A DNA stretch of 64,000 nucleotides from Phycisphaerae bacterium. GTDB taxonomy: Bacteria > Planctomycetota > Phycisphaerae > UBA1845 > PWPN01. Below, piece after piece: positions 8,212-16,379 of this stretch. The translations under genes and the position numbers were made by a program. The stretch is from assembly GCA_035384605.1 (NCBI GenBank), contig DAOOIV010000007.1:1-64000 (forward strand), given 5' to 3'. Numbering within the stretch: position 1 is the first letter of the stretch; the number at the start of each line of letters is the position of its first letter. The notes below the pieces were generated by a model that saw nothing but the letters and a program-made list of their open reading frames with translations, searched no databases and was not told the origin of the DNA.

Positions 8212-9704
8212 TTACCTTGGGGACGGGTTGGGATTTCCGATCGCGAGAGCCCAGTCTGAGTTGTGGGGGGCCATGAAAACCTGGTCAGGCGCCGCCTTCA
8301 GTCCGGTCAGGGGAATCTCGCGGTACACGGCCTTGGTGTCCAGGGCCACCGCCTCCAGAGGCTCGGTCAACCCGGCGAGGTTCATGCGGATCGCGTCGGC
8401 GTCCTCCTTGTAGAACACGCAGAAGCGGTCAGTTATCTCAAGACACACGCCGTCGGTCCGGGCGTTGTTTCGTACCATCTGCTTATGAAAACGGCTCTTC
8501 CAGAAGCGCGAGTAGGTGCGGATCTGTTCCTTGTTTGGATAGACCGCCGAACTTCCATCCCTGGGCGGGTTGACCAGGTAGGCCCAGATGTTGGCCACGC
8601 CCCCGGCCATTGTTGAATTCCACAGGCCTCGGCGGGTCATGTCCAGATCGTAGTCCTTTTCCGGATAAACGTTGACGCGAACGCGGAAGCGGTCCTCCAT
8701 GAAGGACGGCTTGCCGGGAGAGCGTTTCTCCATGGCTTCCACGTAGGTGTCATAGGTAGGCCGCCACTGCTGGTATGAAGAGTAATCGAGGCCGTCGTAG
8801 ATCTGCTCAAGGTCCGGCGAGCGACCGCCCAGAAGATGTGGCCATCCAAGATGCTGGTGCATGTGCTTGTGCCATAATCGCAGGTGCTCCCGGCCGGCCC
8901 ATTCCTGGAGGTCGAATCCATACCCCATCGACCAGCCCACCAAGGGGCCCAGACGGGCGCAGATGTATCGCTGAAGACGGCGGTCTACCGAACCGTTCAT
9001 TCCCCAGCGAACCGGAGTGATCTTGCGCTGCTCATCGCCCCACATCCAGATGTGTACCACTCCGCCGTTCTTATGGGCCTTGCTGATCAGCAGTTCCAGG
9101 GCTTCAAAGGTGCGCGGGTCGGGATTGGGGTCATCCGAGGGAATGTCGCGGTAGTTGCCTTGTCCTTTGTTGATGTCGAACCAGGCCATGCCCACAAACG
9201 TGTGAAAACCGTTGAACCCATGATCCTCGAACCAGGTCCTGATGTCGGCGTCGATCTTGTCCGGCCTGTTGAAGTAATCCGCCGGCCCACAGTAGCTCAC
9301 GAATTGGGGAACGAAGGCTTCGTCCAGACCCAGGCGACCCCACTTGTTGCCGAAGGCGACTGTGAAGCCGGCCAAGCCGGGGTTGGGCTCGACGGTCAGC
9401 TCGCCTTTGCGGTCGTTGAGGTCGGGGTCTTTGCTCGCCGTCGTGTATTGCCAGACACCCGGGCGAGTGCCGGTGAAACGGAGGACCCACGTTCGGCCCC
9501 GGCGTAAAAGAGCTCCGTTTCGATTCGCTCGAGACTCTCGTTGTGTCGGAATGTGGCCCTGGCCGTCAGGTGGAAGGCATTCCCGTCCCGCACAGGGTTC
9601 TCGAACCACCATTCGACCGGCTCCCACTGTTTGGCGGTTCTTGCATGCGCGGCCGCCACTGCCAGGCATCCCCAAGCCAAGAGCGTCAGAGTCCTGCATT
9701 TCAT
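8212..9704 (-). pseudogene. DUF5060 glycoside-hydrolase-like gene split by a frameshift
   Basis: Reading starts at ATG 9704, with AGGA 7 nt upstream, and gives a signal peptide (MKCRTLTLLAWGCLAVAAA) and the first half of a DUF5060 domain ending LERIETELFYAG. The domain then continues in another frame as RTWVLRFTGTRPGVWQYTT, followed by a TIM-barrel-like region (GFNGFHTFVGMAWFD, VVHIWMWGDE, GRSPDLEQIYDGLDYSS) down to 8212. The break coincides with a C4 run at 9497-9500; one extra base there would restore FYAGGRTWVLRF. The intact protein would have about 497 residues and no dockerin. It is a relative of the DUF5060 protein at 1716-3848. Either an assembly error or a true recent pseudogene is possible. 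Confidence 0.75.
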
Positions 9705-9956
9705 CTGCGAGTCCTCATTGAGATCCGAAGGGCAAGCGTGAGTCGTTCGCACCGCACGATACCGCGCGAGCAATGCCTTTTCGAGCCAGTCTGCCATCAT
9801 TGAAGCGGCAGGTTTCAGGGGATTGGCGTCGTCCGGGCTGTTGGCAGGCGGTTTTGTGTTTGAAACTTTTTACGTGTGACTTATCGGGCCATGGGGTCCT
9901 TCGATTGACGGGACCGATGCCAAACCGGTGGCTGAGCAAAGAGAGAAGACAACTGA

Positions 9957-10043
9957 AGCGGATCGCCTTCTTGCGGGCCGCAGGCCAAGCGCCCCGTGAC
10001 CCGAAAACCTTCGCGCAAAACGGACACCGGCCAGGAAGAGACT
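9957..10043 (+). repeat. Dispersed two-hairpin element, copy 2 (type B)
   Basis: Starts with GCGGATCGC, a short loop, then GCGGGCCGC, and continues with CCAAGCGC, GCGCAAAACG and GGCCAGGAAGAG, matching the order of the other copies though more diverged. It lies directly upstream of the promoter at 10042-10070. Confidence 0.6.
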
Positions 10044-10070
10044 GACACCGGCGATTCGGCGCGATATAAT
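10042..10070 (+). promoter_or_regulatory. Sigma-70 type promoter, original promoter of the beta-helix lipoprotein gene
   Basis: CTGACA (10042-10047), a 17-bp spacer, and a perfect TATAAT (10065-10070). Transcription would start near 10077 and reach the ribosome binding site at 10124. The insertion sequence at 10142 now stands between this promoter and the coding sequence it evidently served. Confidence 0.7.
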
Positions 10071-10123
10071 GGCGTCACGTCGCCAACCTATTCCCTGGGA
10101 CGATCGTCAAGAGCAAAGCATCG

Positions 10124-10140
10124 AGGAGTTGTTGGTTATG
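10124..10140 (+). promoter_or_regulatory. Orphaned ribosome binding site and start codon
   Basis: AGGAG (10124-10128) is followed after 9 nt by ATG (10138-10140). This is the original initiation region of the lipoprotein gene now starting at 11477. After the insertion it opens only a 12-codon frame that ends inside the element. Confidence 0.7.
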
Positions 10141-10158
10141 TCTGGACTTTTGCAAAGT
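10136..10158. repeat. Left target duplication and left inverted repeat of the insertion sequence
   Basis: Target copy TTATGT (10136-10141) abuts the terminal inverted repeat at 10142-10158. The repeat begins CTGGACTTTTGCAAAGT and matches the other end at 15 of 17 positions. The transposase stop codon touches its inner edge. Confidence 0.85.
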
Positions 10159-11474
10159 CAGGCTAACGCCAAATGAGCCTTGATTCTATTACATTCCCAG
10201 CCCTCCTCCACGCGTTCGATGACCCAGGAAATCGTCTGGCTCAGCGTTTGTCGCAGCACCGCGGTGCAGGCTTGCCCGATGGTCGTCAGGCGTTCGAGTG
10301 CCCAGTCCCGCGCACGGCCCTGCCGCAGCTGACGCATCAGAACGCTGTGCGCCAGGAAGACCATGTACCAATGGCGGGTCTGCCCCTGGCCCTTCCTGAG
10401 CTGACAGTCGCCCATGCCCAGATGCTGCTTGCCGTCCCGATGGAAGCACTCGGTGCCTCGCCAGCGGCACCGGTAAACGCGGAGAATACGGCTGACCTCC
10501 CAATAGGTTCGGTTGCTGACCAGGATTTTGCGGGGGTGGGCGCCGTTCCGCCTTTCCCACAAGATCACGATCCGAACCGGATGATCGACCTGGGGGATAC
10601 GGATGCTCTTGGTGAAATACCACTGCCGGTGGTCACCGATATCCACCGGCTTGCGATCCTCCGGACCGATGAGGGCCGCCACCGCTTCGGCCTTGATCGT
10701 TTGTCCTCGGAAAACGACCTTGCGGTTGAACTTGAGGTCGCCCACGTAGCCCCGGCGTCGGCGGTGAATATGGTTCAGGTTGGCGGCATGCGTGAACCAG
10801 TTGTCGAACGTGAAATCGCCCGGAATACCGTGCCGGATGACCTCGTCCACCAGTTCCCGGAAGAACACGTTGTGGTCGCGGAACGGGAGGCCCTGCTTCT
10901 CACACTGTTCCCGCTTGACGAAGCGACGGAACTCGAGGGGGTAATGCTTGCCGCTGGTGCACACATAATTGGCGATGAGGTAATCGTGGGCGATCTTGTA
11001 CCGGTCCTCCGCGTGGTCCCAGAAGTACCCGACGTCCTCGATCAGTTTGCCGTCATGGTCGACCAGAACGTTATCCAGGGCAATGACCCCTTGCGGGCTG
11101 TAACGGGTGGAGGGGTCTTTCTGAAGCCATTTGAGCCGCTGCTGATTCAGCCGGTGGACGTCCCAGTCCACCTCGGTCAGCCACCGGTTCAGACAGGACT
11201 GATCGGTGGTGACCACGAACTGGCGGTTGATGGCCGAAACGTTCTTGCGGTCGGCCACCAGCAGGCCGGTCAGGTACTCGGCGAAATGAATCCGTTCAGG
11301 CTCGTTGGCGAACAGATGACCGAACTCGTTCAGAGCCTCCTTGACGATCGTAGGGAAGTCGACGATGGCCGGCATGGCGGTATCCTCCATGACCCGAAAA
11401 GGCGTCCTGCCGTCAATGGTCATCGTCAAAATGCCCATAAATCACCAACGAAATGCTACTTTGCAAAAGCTCAG
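10142..11474 (-). mobile_element. Complete insertion sequence, 1333 bp
   Basis: One transposase gene lies between 17-bp imperfect terminal inverted repeats (10142-10158 and 11458-11474). A 6-bp direct duplication, TTATGT, flanks it on both sides (10136-10141 and 11475-11480). Intact ends, an intact duplication and an uninterrupted transposase indicate recent insertion. The transposase looks like the IS4/IS701 supergroup, but a 6-bp duplication is not what I expect of IS701, so the family is left open. Joining the flanks restores AGGAG, 9 nt, ATG and the lipoprotein reading frame. Confidence 0.9.
10158..11375 (-). CDS. DDE transposase (IS4/IS701-like)
   Basis: 405 residues from the ATG at 11375, chosen because GGAGG lies 8 nt upstream; an in-frame ATG at 11438 is less well supported. 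The acidic triad is visible as D101 (ALDNVLVDHDG), D191 (FTFDNWF) and E309 (RGTECFHRDGK). Around E309, Y301-R304 and E309-x6-K316 form a YREK-like signature of the IS4 superfamily. It catalyses cut-and-paste movement of the surrounding element. No frameshift or internal stop is present, so it is likely active. It is transcribed against the interrupted lipoprotein gene. Confidence 0.85.
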   Translation of the reverse strand: MPAIVDFPTIVKEALNEFGHLFANEPERIHFAEYLTGLLVADRKNVSAINRQFVVTTDQSCLNRWLTEVDWDVHRLNQQRLKWLQKDPSTRYSPQGVIALDNVLVDHDGKLIEDVGYFWDHAEDRYKIAHDYLIANYVCTSGKHYPLEFRRFVKREQCEKQGLPFRDHNVFFRELVDEVIRHGIPGDFTFDNWFTHAANLNHIHRRRRGYVGDLKFNRKVVFRGQTIKAEAVAALIGPEDRKPVDIGDHRQWYFTKSIRIPQVDHPVRIVILWERRNGAHPRKILVSNRTYWEVSRILRVYRCRWRGTECFHRDGKQHLGMGDCQLRKGQGQTRHWYMVFLAHSVLMRQLRQGRARDWALERLTTIGQACTAVLRQTLSQTISWVIERVEEGWECNRIKAHLALA

Positions 11475-11480
11475 TTATGT
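11458..11480. repeat. Right inverted repeat and right target duplication of the insertion sequence
   Basis: The terminal inverted repeat at 11458-11474 is complementary to the left end. It is followed by target copy TTATGT (11475-11480), whose ATG at 11477 is the surviving start codon of the lipoprotein gene. Confidence 0.85.
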
Positions 11481-14400
11481 GTTTCAAAGGGTTGATCGGA
11501 AAGCAGTCCTTTCGCTTCGGCAGTCTTATTTCGTTCACAGCGGCGGTGACGTTGACCGTCACCACGTTTCTTTGCCTGACCGGTTGCCGTCCGGGTGATG
11601 GCAATCCATCGGACGGCACCTACACGATCACGGTTACGGTGAACCCCGCCGAAGGAGGCACCGTCACGATTGATCCTGCTGAAGGGCCTTACACGGCGGG
11701 ACAGGTCGTCACTCTCACAGCCCAAGCATCGGCCGGCTACGAGTTTGACCGCTGGCAGGGAAGCATCTCCAGCACGGCGAACCCCGCGCAGGTTACCGTG
11801 GACGACAACCTGGTGATTGAAGCCGTTTTCGTCGCCACCGGTAACGGAGGCGGGGGAGGCGGCGCGACGGATACGGAGATCAATGAGAACGTGCGGGTAC
11901 TGCCGGACACCGTTGAAGTCACCACGGACGACGAAGGGCATACCACACTGACCGGCCAAGGCATTCCCACCGGAATCGCGCCAGGGGCGTTGCTCGTCTC
12001 CGCCCGCGGGGAGGGACGGTTGCTTCGCGTCAAGTCGGTGCCAACAGTCGGCGACGGCCAGGTGATCGTTGAAACCGAACAGGCCTCGCTCGCCGATCTG
12101 ATCCGCAAAGGCAGTCTCGAAATCAGCGTTCCCTTCGATCCGAACACCGCGGTGCTTCAAGGTTTCTCGGGCGTCGGTTCCGGGGACATGAAACACGTTC
12201 GTTTTCTTCGTACCGGCGATCGCTCGGCCGCTTTTACGACCAACAGCCACTCCATCGAACTGGAGGACTGGGGCAAGGTCACTCTCGACCAGTTGACGAT
12301 CAACGTCGATCCCGACTTCAGCTTCACCGCCAGCATCGAGGACAACAGTCTCAAGCATCTGCGATGCACGGCAGGCACCGGCTTCCACCTCAGCATGGAC
12401 GTCTCGATAGAAGCTTACAAGATCTCGGAGCTCTTGAAGAAGGAGCAGACCATCGGCAAAGTGAAATGGCCCGATCCGGTCGGCGTGATGGTGATCGCCG
12501 GTGTGCCGGTGGTCTACCAGGTGTTCCTGGAGGTCAAAGTCGGCGCTCAGGTGAAGTTCGGCGACATGGGCGCGATCACGGCCGGACTGGACTTCGACGC
12601 CGATGCCACGCTCGGCGCCGAATACAACAAGGGCGAAGGCTGGGACCTGATCAACGAGAAATCCACGGCTTTCACGCCACACACACCGGAATGGGGCATC
12701 TCGCCGATCACCGCCCAGGTTTACGTACAGCCGGAGTTCGGCATGACGTTCTACGGCTGTGTCGGCCCGTCGTTATCGTGGAAGGAGTATGTCGAACTGG
12801 CCGGAGCTTACCGGTATGACGTACTCGGCGCCGAACTGGCCCGCGGCAGTGAATGCGACTTCAATCTCACCTTCAAGATCATCGACGGCCTGCCGAGCTA
12901 CAAATATTCGCACAACCTGTTCAGCACACGGCAGGTATTGCTGGCACGCATGCTTACGGCCGTCGATCCCGCTGAACTGGGCAGCGCCAGTCTTTCGCCC
13001 GGCGACCTGGTCTGGGACCTTTACGACTTCACGAAATCGCTCACGGCCACGGCTCGGCCGAACGCGGGTTACGAAGTGGCGGGTTGGACCATTTACAATC
13101 TGCTCAGCGGCAGCGGTGAAACCGTGCACGCGAGCCAATTGCACAACCAGCCGGTCAACGCCTCCAAGCTGTTTGTGGCCGGCATCGTGCCGGAAGGCTA
13201 CGGCGACACCTGGACCGGCGCCGGCACCGGATCGGGCGCACCCAGCTACGCGCTGACGACCGAGGTGTTTCCTCCGGAGGCCGGTGAGATCATGCTCTTC
13301 CCGGGCGGCGGCGTGTACCAGTACGGTGTCAACGTTCTCGTAGCCCCGAAACCGAACAGTGGGTTCGAGTTCCATCATTGGGAAGGGGCCCTCAGCGGCA
13401 ACGGCCCGACCGGCGTGATCAGCATGACCTCCAGCAGGACCGTTCGCGCCGTTTTCGCGTCCAATCCGCCGCGCACGCTGTACGTACCGAGTCATTACCC
13501 CACGCTGCAGGATGCCCTCAATGCGGCCACTTACAACGACATCATCCACATCGAGGCCGGCACCCACGCCGGCACCGGTTTCCATGACATCAGTATTCCC
13601 AGGGACCACATCGTGATTCAGGGCGCCGGGCCGTCTGCAAGCATCATCGACCTCGAAGGCGTCGCTCAGCTCGGTTGGCTGGACGACATACACATCACCT
13701 TTCAGAACCTGCAAATCTCCCGCGGCCTGGGGGATCTGGGAGGCGCCCTCCGTCTGACCGGAGACACCACCGCCTCGTTCAAGAACTGTACCTTCAGCTC
13801 GTGCAACGCCAGCTACGGCGGTGCCGTTTACGTCTCGGGCACCGGGGCCATCGTCTCGTTCGAGAATTGCCGATTCGAGTCCAATCAGGCGACCTCCTCG
13901 GGCGGGGCCCTCAGTCTGTCGAACACCCCCAACGACGAGGAGCACGTGCCGGTCGTGGCGGGCTGCACATTCACCGGCAACATGGCGGATTCTTCGGGAG
14001 GGGGTATCGTCGCGGGGCAGAAGTGTCGGATCACCGGTTGCACTTTTGCGCAGAACCGGGCCTGGCGGGGCGGGGGTGGTTCGTTCGGCAAGGAGGGCGT
14101 TGTCAGTGGTTGCGTGTTTGACGGCAACAGTGCCCAATACGGCGGCGGCGTTTCTGCAGACGAGTATTCCTCGTTCAGTGAATGCTCTTTCATCAATAAT
14201 GTCGCCGAGTGGAGCGGTGGCGGCGTCAAGGCCGGCAATGGCGTGTCTATTCAGTATTGCACGCTGGACAACAATCAGGCCGGCGAGGACGGCGGGGCCA
14301 TTTACGCCGACTGCGTTTCGGCCGGCAAGACTCTCTTCATCGTCGGCTGCGCAGTCAGCGGGAACTCCGCCGGCGAAAACGGCGGGGGCATCTGGTGCGA

Positions 14401-15190
14401 CGGCACGGAAGTTTCCCAGACAGAGCTGACCGGCAACAGCGCCGGCTGGCGCGGGGGCGGCATCTGCGCCGATCACAGCCAGATTTCTTCCTGCTTCCTT
14501 TACCAGAACCAGGCCGGCGCCGCCGGGAATCCCTCTTACAGCGAAGGCGGGGGCATCTATCTGGAACAAACGAACGTCTCCAACTGCCAACTGATTGACA
14601 ACGAGGCCATTGACGGCAATGGCGGCGGCATCTACGCCCAGGGCAGCTTTTCAGACACGGCCGTCCCGCCGGTCATCTTCGAGGTTTACGCCGCTTTCAA
14701 CACCGCCAAGAACGGCGGCGGCATGGGGAGTGACTTGGAGGTGCACATTTTCAGCTCGATCTTCGAGGACAATGAGGCATCCTATCGAGGCGGCGGCATT
14801 TATGCTGAACGCGGTCCCCTCGTGAGCCTCTGCCGGGTCGAGCACAACTCCTCGCAGCAGGGCGGCGGAGCCGGCATATCGGAAGGGACCATCCTGGCTT
14901 CGACGATCACCCGAAATCAGGCCTCGCAATGGGCGGGCGGACTCAGTTTGTTCAAGAGTACGGCCCAGGACTGCACCGTCAGTCACAATACCGCAGCCAC
15001 AGCGGGCGGCGGCATCTGGACGGGCATCGAGTGCTCGATCTCCAACTGCACCGTGGCCTATAACGCCCTCACCGACACGACCTCGACGGGCGGCGGCGGC
15101 ATAGCTTGCCACGGAGCACCAACGCTGAGCGGCGTGACTGTTTACGGCAACACGCCGACCAACTGCAACAGTGACTGCCCTTGCCCGTGA
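11477..15190 (+). CDS. Large lipoprotein with beta-repeat and right-handed beta-helix domains
   Basis: 1237 residues. A lipoprotein signal (VTTFLCLTGC, Cys37) is followed by an InlB B-repeat-like domain (VTVNPAEGGTVTIDPAEGP, about 50-115), a central region without recognised domains, and a second B-repeat (NSGFEFHHWEGALSGNGPTG, about 585-670). A parallel beta-helix with many GG-rich turns (GGAVYVSGTG, GGGIYAEGGG-like) runs from YPTLQDALNAATYNDIIHIEAG (about 675) to the end. It is probably an outer-surface carbohydrate-binding or adhesive protein. The start codon lies in the target duplication of the insertion sequence; upstream of it is now only the element's inverted repeat, without a Shine-Dalgarno sequence. 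The coding frame is intact, but expression is doubtful. Confidence 0.8.
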   Translation: MCFKGLIGKQSFRFGSLISFTAAVTLTVTTFLCLTGCRPGDGNPSDGTYTITVTVNPAEGGTVTIDPAEGPYTAGQVVTLTAQASAGYEFDRWQGSISSTANPAQVTVDDNLVIEAVFVATGNGGGGGGATDTEINENVRVLPDTVEVTTDDEGHTTLTGQGIPTGIAPGALLVSARGEGRLLRVKSVPTVGDGQVIVETEQASLADLIRKGSLEISVPFDPNTAVLQGFSGVGSGDMKHVRFLRTGDRSAAFTTNSHSIELEDWGKVTLDQLTINVDPDFSFTASIEDNSLKHLRCTAGTGFHLSMDVSIEAYKISELLKKEQTIGKVKWPDPVGVMVIAGVPVVYQVFLEVKVGAQVKFGDMGAITAGLDFDADATLGAEYNKGEGWDLINEKSTAFTPHTPEWGISPITAQVYVQPEFGMTFYGCVGPSLSWKEYVELAGAYRYDVLGAELARGSECDFNLTFKIIDGLPSYKYSHNLFSTRQVLLARMLTAVDPAELGSASLSPGDLVWDLYDFTKSLTATARPNAGYEVAGWTIYNLLSGSGETVHASQLHNQPVNASKLFVAGIVPEGYGDTWTGAGTGSGAPSYALTTEVFPPEAGEIMLFPGGGVYQYGVNVLVAPKPNSGFEFHHWEGALSGNGPTGVISMTSSRTVRAVFASNPPRTLYVPSHYPTLQDALNAATYNDIIHIEAGTHAGTGFHDISIPRDHIVIQGAGPSASIIDLEGVAQLGWLDDIHITFQNLQISRGLGDLGGALRLTGDTTASFKNCTFSSCNASYGGAVYVSGTGAIVSFENCRFESNQATSSGGALSLSNTPNDEEHVPVVAGCTFTGNMADSSGGGIVAGQKCRITGCTFAQNRAWRGGGGSFGKEGVVSGCVFDGNSAQYGGGVSADEYSSFSECSFINNVAEWSGGGVKAGNGVSIQYCTLDNNQAGEDGGAIYADCVSAGKTLFIVGCAVSGNSAGENGGGIWCDGTEVSQTELTGNSAGWRGGGICADHSQISSCFLYQNQAGAAGNPSYSEGGGIYLEQTNVSNCQLIDNEAIDGNGGGIYAQGSFSDTAVPPVIFEVYAAFNTAKNGGGMGSDLEVHIFSSIFEDNEASYRGGGIYAERGPLVSLCRVEHNSSQQGGGAGISEGTILASTITRNQASQWAGGLSLFKSTAQDCTVSHNTAATAGGGIWTGIECSISNCTVAYNALTDTTSTGGGGIACHGAPTLSGVTVYGNTPTNCNSDCPCP

Positions 15191-15348
15191 CGGGCCGCAA
15201 GCATGGGCTTGCAGAGCGGGAATCTACGAATCGAGGCTGAACTGAAGGTCTGCAAGCTGCGGTTGCAGGACCGTGTGCAGTTGGCCGGGGACCGGCAAGC
15301 GTCGATGCTGGGCGTCGAGCGTCAAGAGCGTGATGCAACTTGTCCGGA

Positions 15349-15434
15349 GGCGGACCGCCTTTTTGCGGGCCGCAGGCCAAGCGGGCGTAAACCGGCAATA
15401 TGCGCGCGAGCCGCACAGATGTCCGGCCGTAAGG
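15349..15434 (+). repeat. Dispersed two-hairpin element, copy 3 (type B)
   Basis: GCGGACCGC, CTTTTT loop, GCGGGCCGC, then CCAAGCG, a TGCGCGCGAG variant of the core, CGCACAGATGTCCGGCCG and TAAGG. It is followed 10 bp later by a type A copy. Confidence 0.7.
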
Positions 15435-15443
15435 ATTGAAAGG

Positions 15444-15533
15444 CGCATGCCCACGCAAAGCCGTGGGCATGGCACCCGGCGATCGGGAGACATGCGCGCA
15501 AAACGCGCACCAGTCGCGACGGAAGAGACTAAA
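15444..15533 (+). repeat. Dispersed two-hairpin element, copy 4 (type A)
   Basis: Nearly identical to the copy at 105-193. The perfect inverted repeat CATGCCCACG / CGTGGGCATG lies at 15446-15455 and 15462-15471, followed by ACATGCGCGCAAAACGCGC, which forms a second hairpin (GCGCG, CAAAA loop, CGCGC). Confidence 0.75.
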
Positions 15534-15559
15534 CGGTCACGGGCCCGCGGGAACCTTTC

Positions 15560-16219
15560 CTACGCCATGCCCACGGTCAGCAGCAGTGGGAACCAGTAGT
15601 TGAGTTTGCGGCGGCGGATTTCGCGGAAGCCTGCGGTTTTGAAGTAGGCGTCGATCACCGACCAGGGCGCGTGGTGGACGTGTTTTTCGACCGCGGCGAT
15701 GATCACGTCGTAGGTGACCCAGCCGACGATGTTGTCGCGGAATCCGTCGATAAGCATGAACCTGCCGCCCGGTCGCAGGATGCGTCGGACTTCGGTGACG
15801 ACATTCTGCTGGTGCGGATAGTGGTGAAAGGAGTTGCCGCAGGTGACGACGTCGAAGGAACCGTCCGCGAAAGGCAGATGCTCGCTGTCAGCGGTGACGA
15901 ACCGGATCCGATCCTGCAGGCCGGTTGGTCGGGCCTTGTCGGCGGCCACCTGGCACATGGCCGCAGAGTAGTCCAGTCCCACGATCCGGGCCGGCAGTGC
16001 GGTTGCGGCCAGCATTCCGGCAAAGGTTCCCGTCCCGCAGCCGACGTCCAGCAGATGGAACGGCTCGGGGGTGTCTTTTCGCCAGAGGTAGAGTTCTTCG
16101 AGAAAAGCCAGATAGGACGGCCTGAACATGAACCGGTTCAGCAGCGAACGATCGTAGCTGCCGGCCCAGGTGTCAAACTCGCGTCTGGCTTGCGACCGCA
16201 TGGTCTCGGCTTTGCTCAT
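15560..16219 (-). CDS. Class I SAM-dependent methyltransferase
   Basis: 219 residues. Motif I of the Rossmann methyltransferase fold is LLDVGCGTGTFAG (about 56-68), followed by IVGLDYSAAMC, the acidic post-I position, and the UbiE/type-11 pattern LPFADGSFDVVTCGNSFHHY and EVRRILRPGGRFMLIDGF. It should transfer a methyl group from S-adenosylmethionine; the substrate is unknown. No signal peptide, so cytoplasmic. It stands alone, divergent from the protease gene at 16380, and its ribosome binding site is weak. Confidence 0.85.
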   Translation of the reverse strand: MSKAETMRSQARREFDTWAGSYDRSLLNRFMFRPSYLAFLEELYLWRKDTPEPFHLLDVGCGTGTFAGMLAATALPARIVGLDYSAAMCQVAADKARPTGLQDRIRFVTADSEHLPFADGSFDVVTCGNSFHHYPHQQNVVTEVRRILRPGGRFMLIDGFRDNIVGWVTYDVIIAAVEKHVHHAPWSVIDAYFKTAGFREIRRRKLNYWFPLLLTVGMA

Positions 16220-16379
16220 GACAAGAGCTTAGTCAGGTCGGAAACCTCTGGCAAACCGGTTGTTGCGTCGCGCGGGCACTGAGCGGCGCACCGGCCTGCG
16301 ATCTGCCGCGAGCGTTGACACCTGCTGTCTCCGGGACGACAATTCCGACCAGTTCGGTGCAAGGGAGCCTGCAAACAAG

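Larger units (their letters stand above)
9705..10135. other. Intergenic region with repeat and promoter
   Basis: No gene seen. It holds one dispersed two-hairpin element (9957-10043) and a strong plus-strand promoter (10042-10070), listed separately. The first 250 bp contain nothing I recognise. Confidence 0.6.
15191..15559. other. Convergent intergenic region with two dispersed repeats
   Basis: Between a plus-strand and a minus-strand gene. It holds the hairpin GCAAGC-ATGG-GCTTGC just after the lipoprotein stop codon and two dispersed two-hairpin elements (15349-15434 and 15444-15533). No gene seen. Confidence 0.6.

Noticed and set aside
10173..11495. 440-codon plus-strand frame over the transposase
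   Set aside because: It is antisense to a well-defined transposase with acidic triad and matches no protein pattern.
12773..14590. 605-codon minus-strand frame inside the beta-helix lipoprotein gene
   Set aside because: Shadow of the GC-rich repeat coding; composition is Ala/Val/Arg-rich and no ribosome binding site is present.
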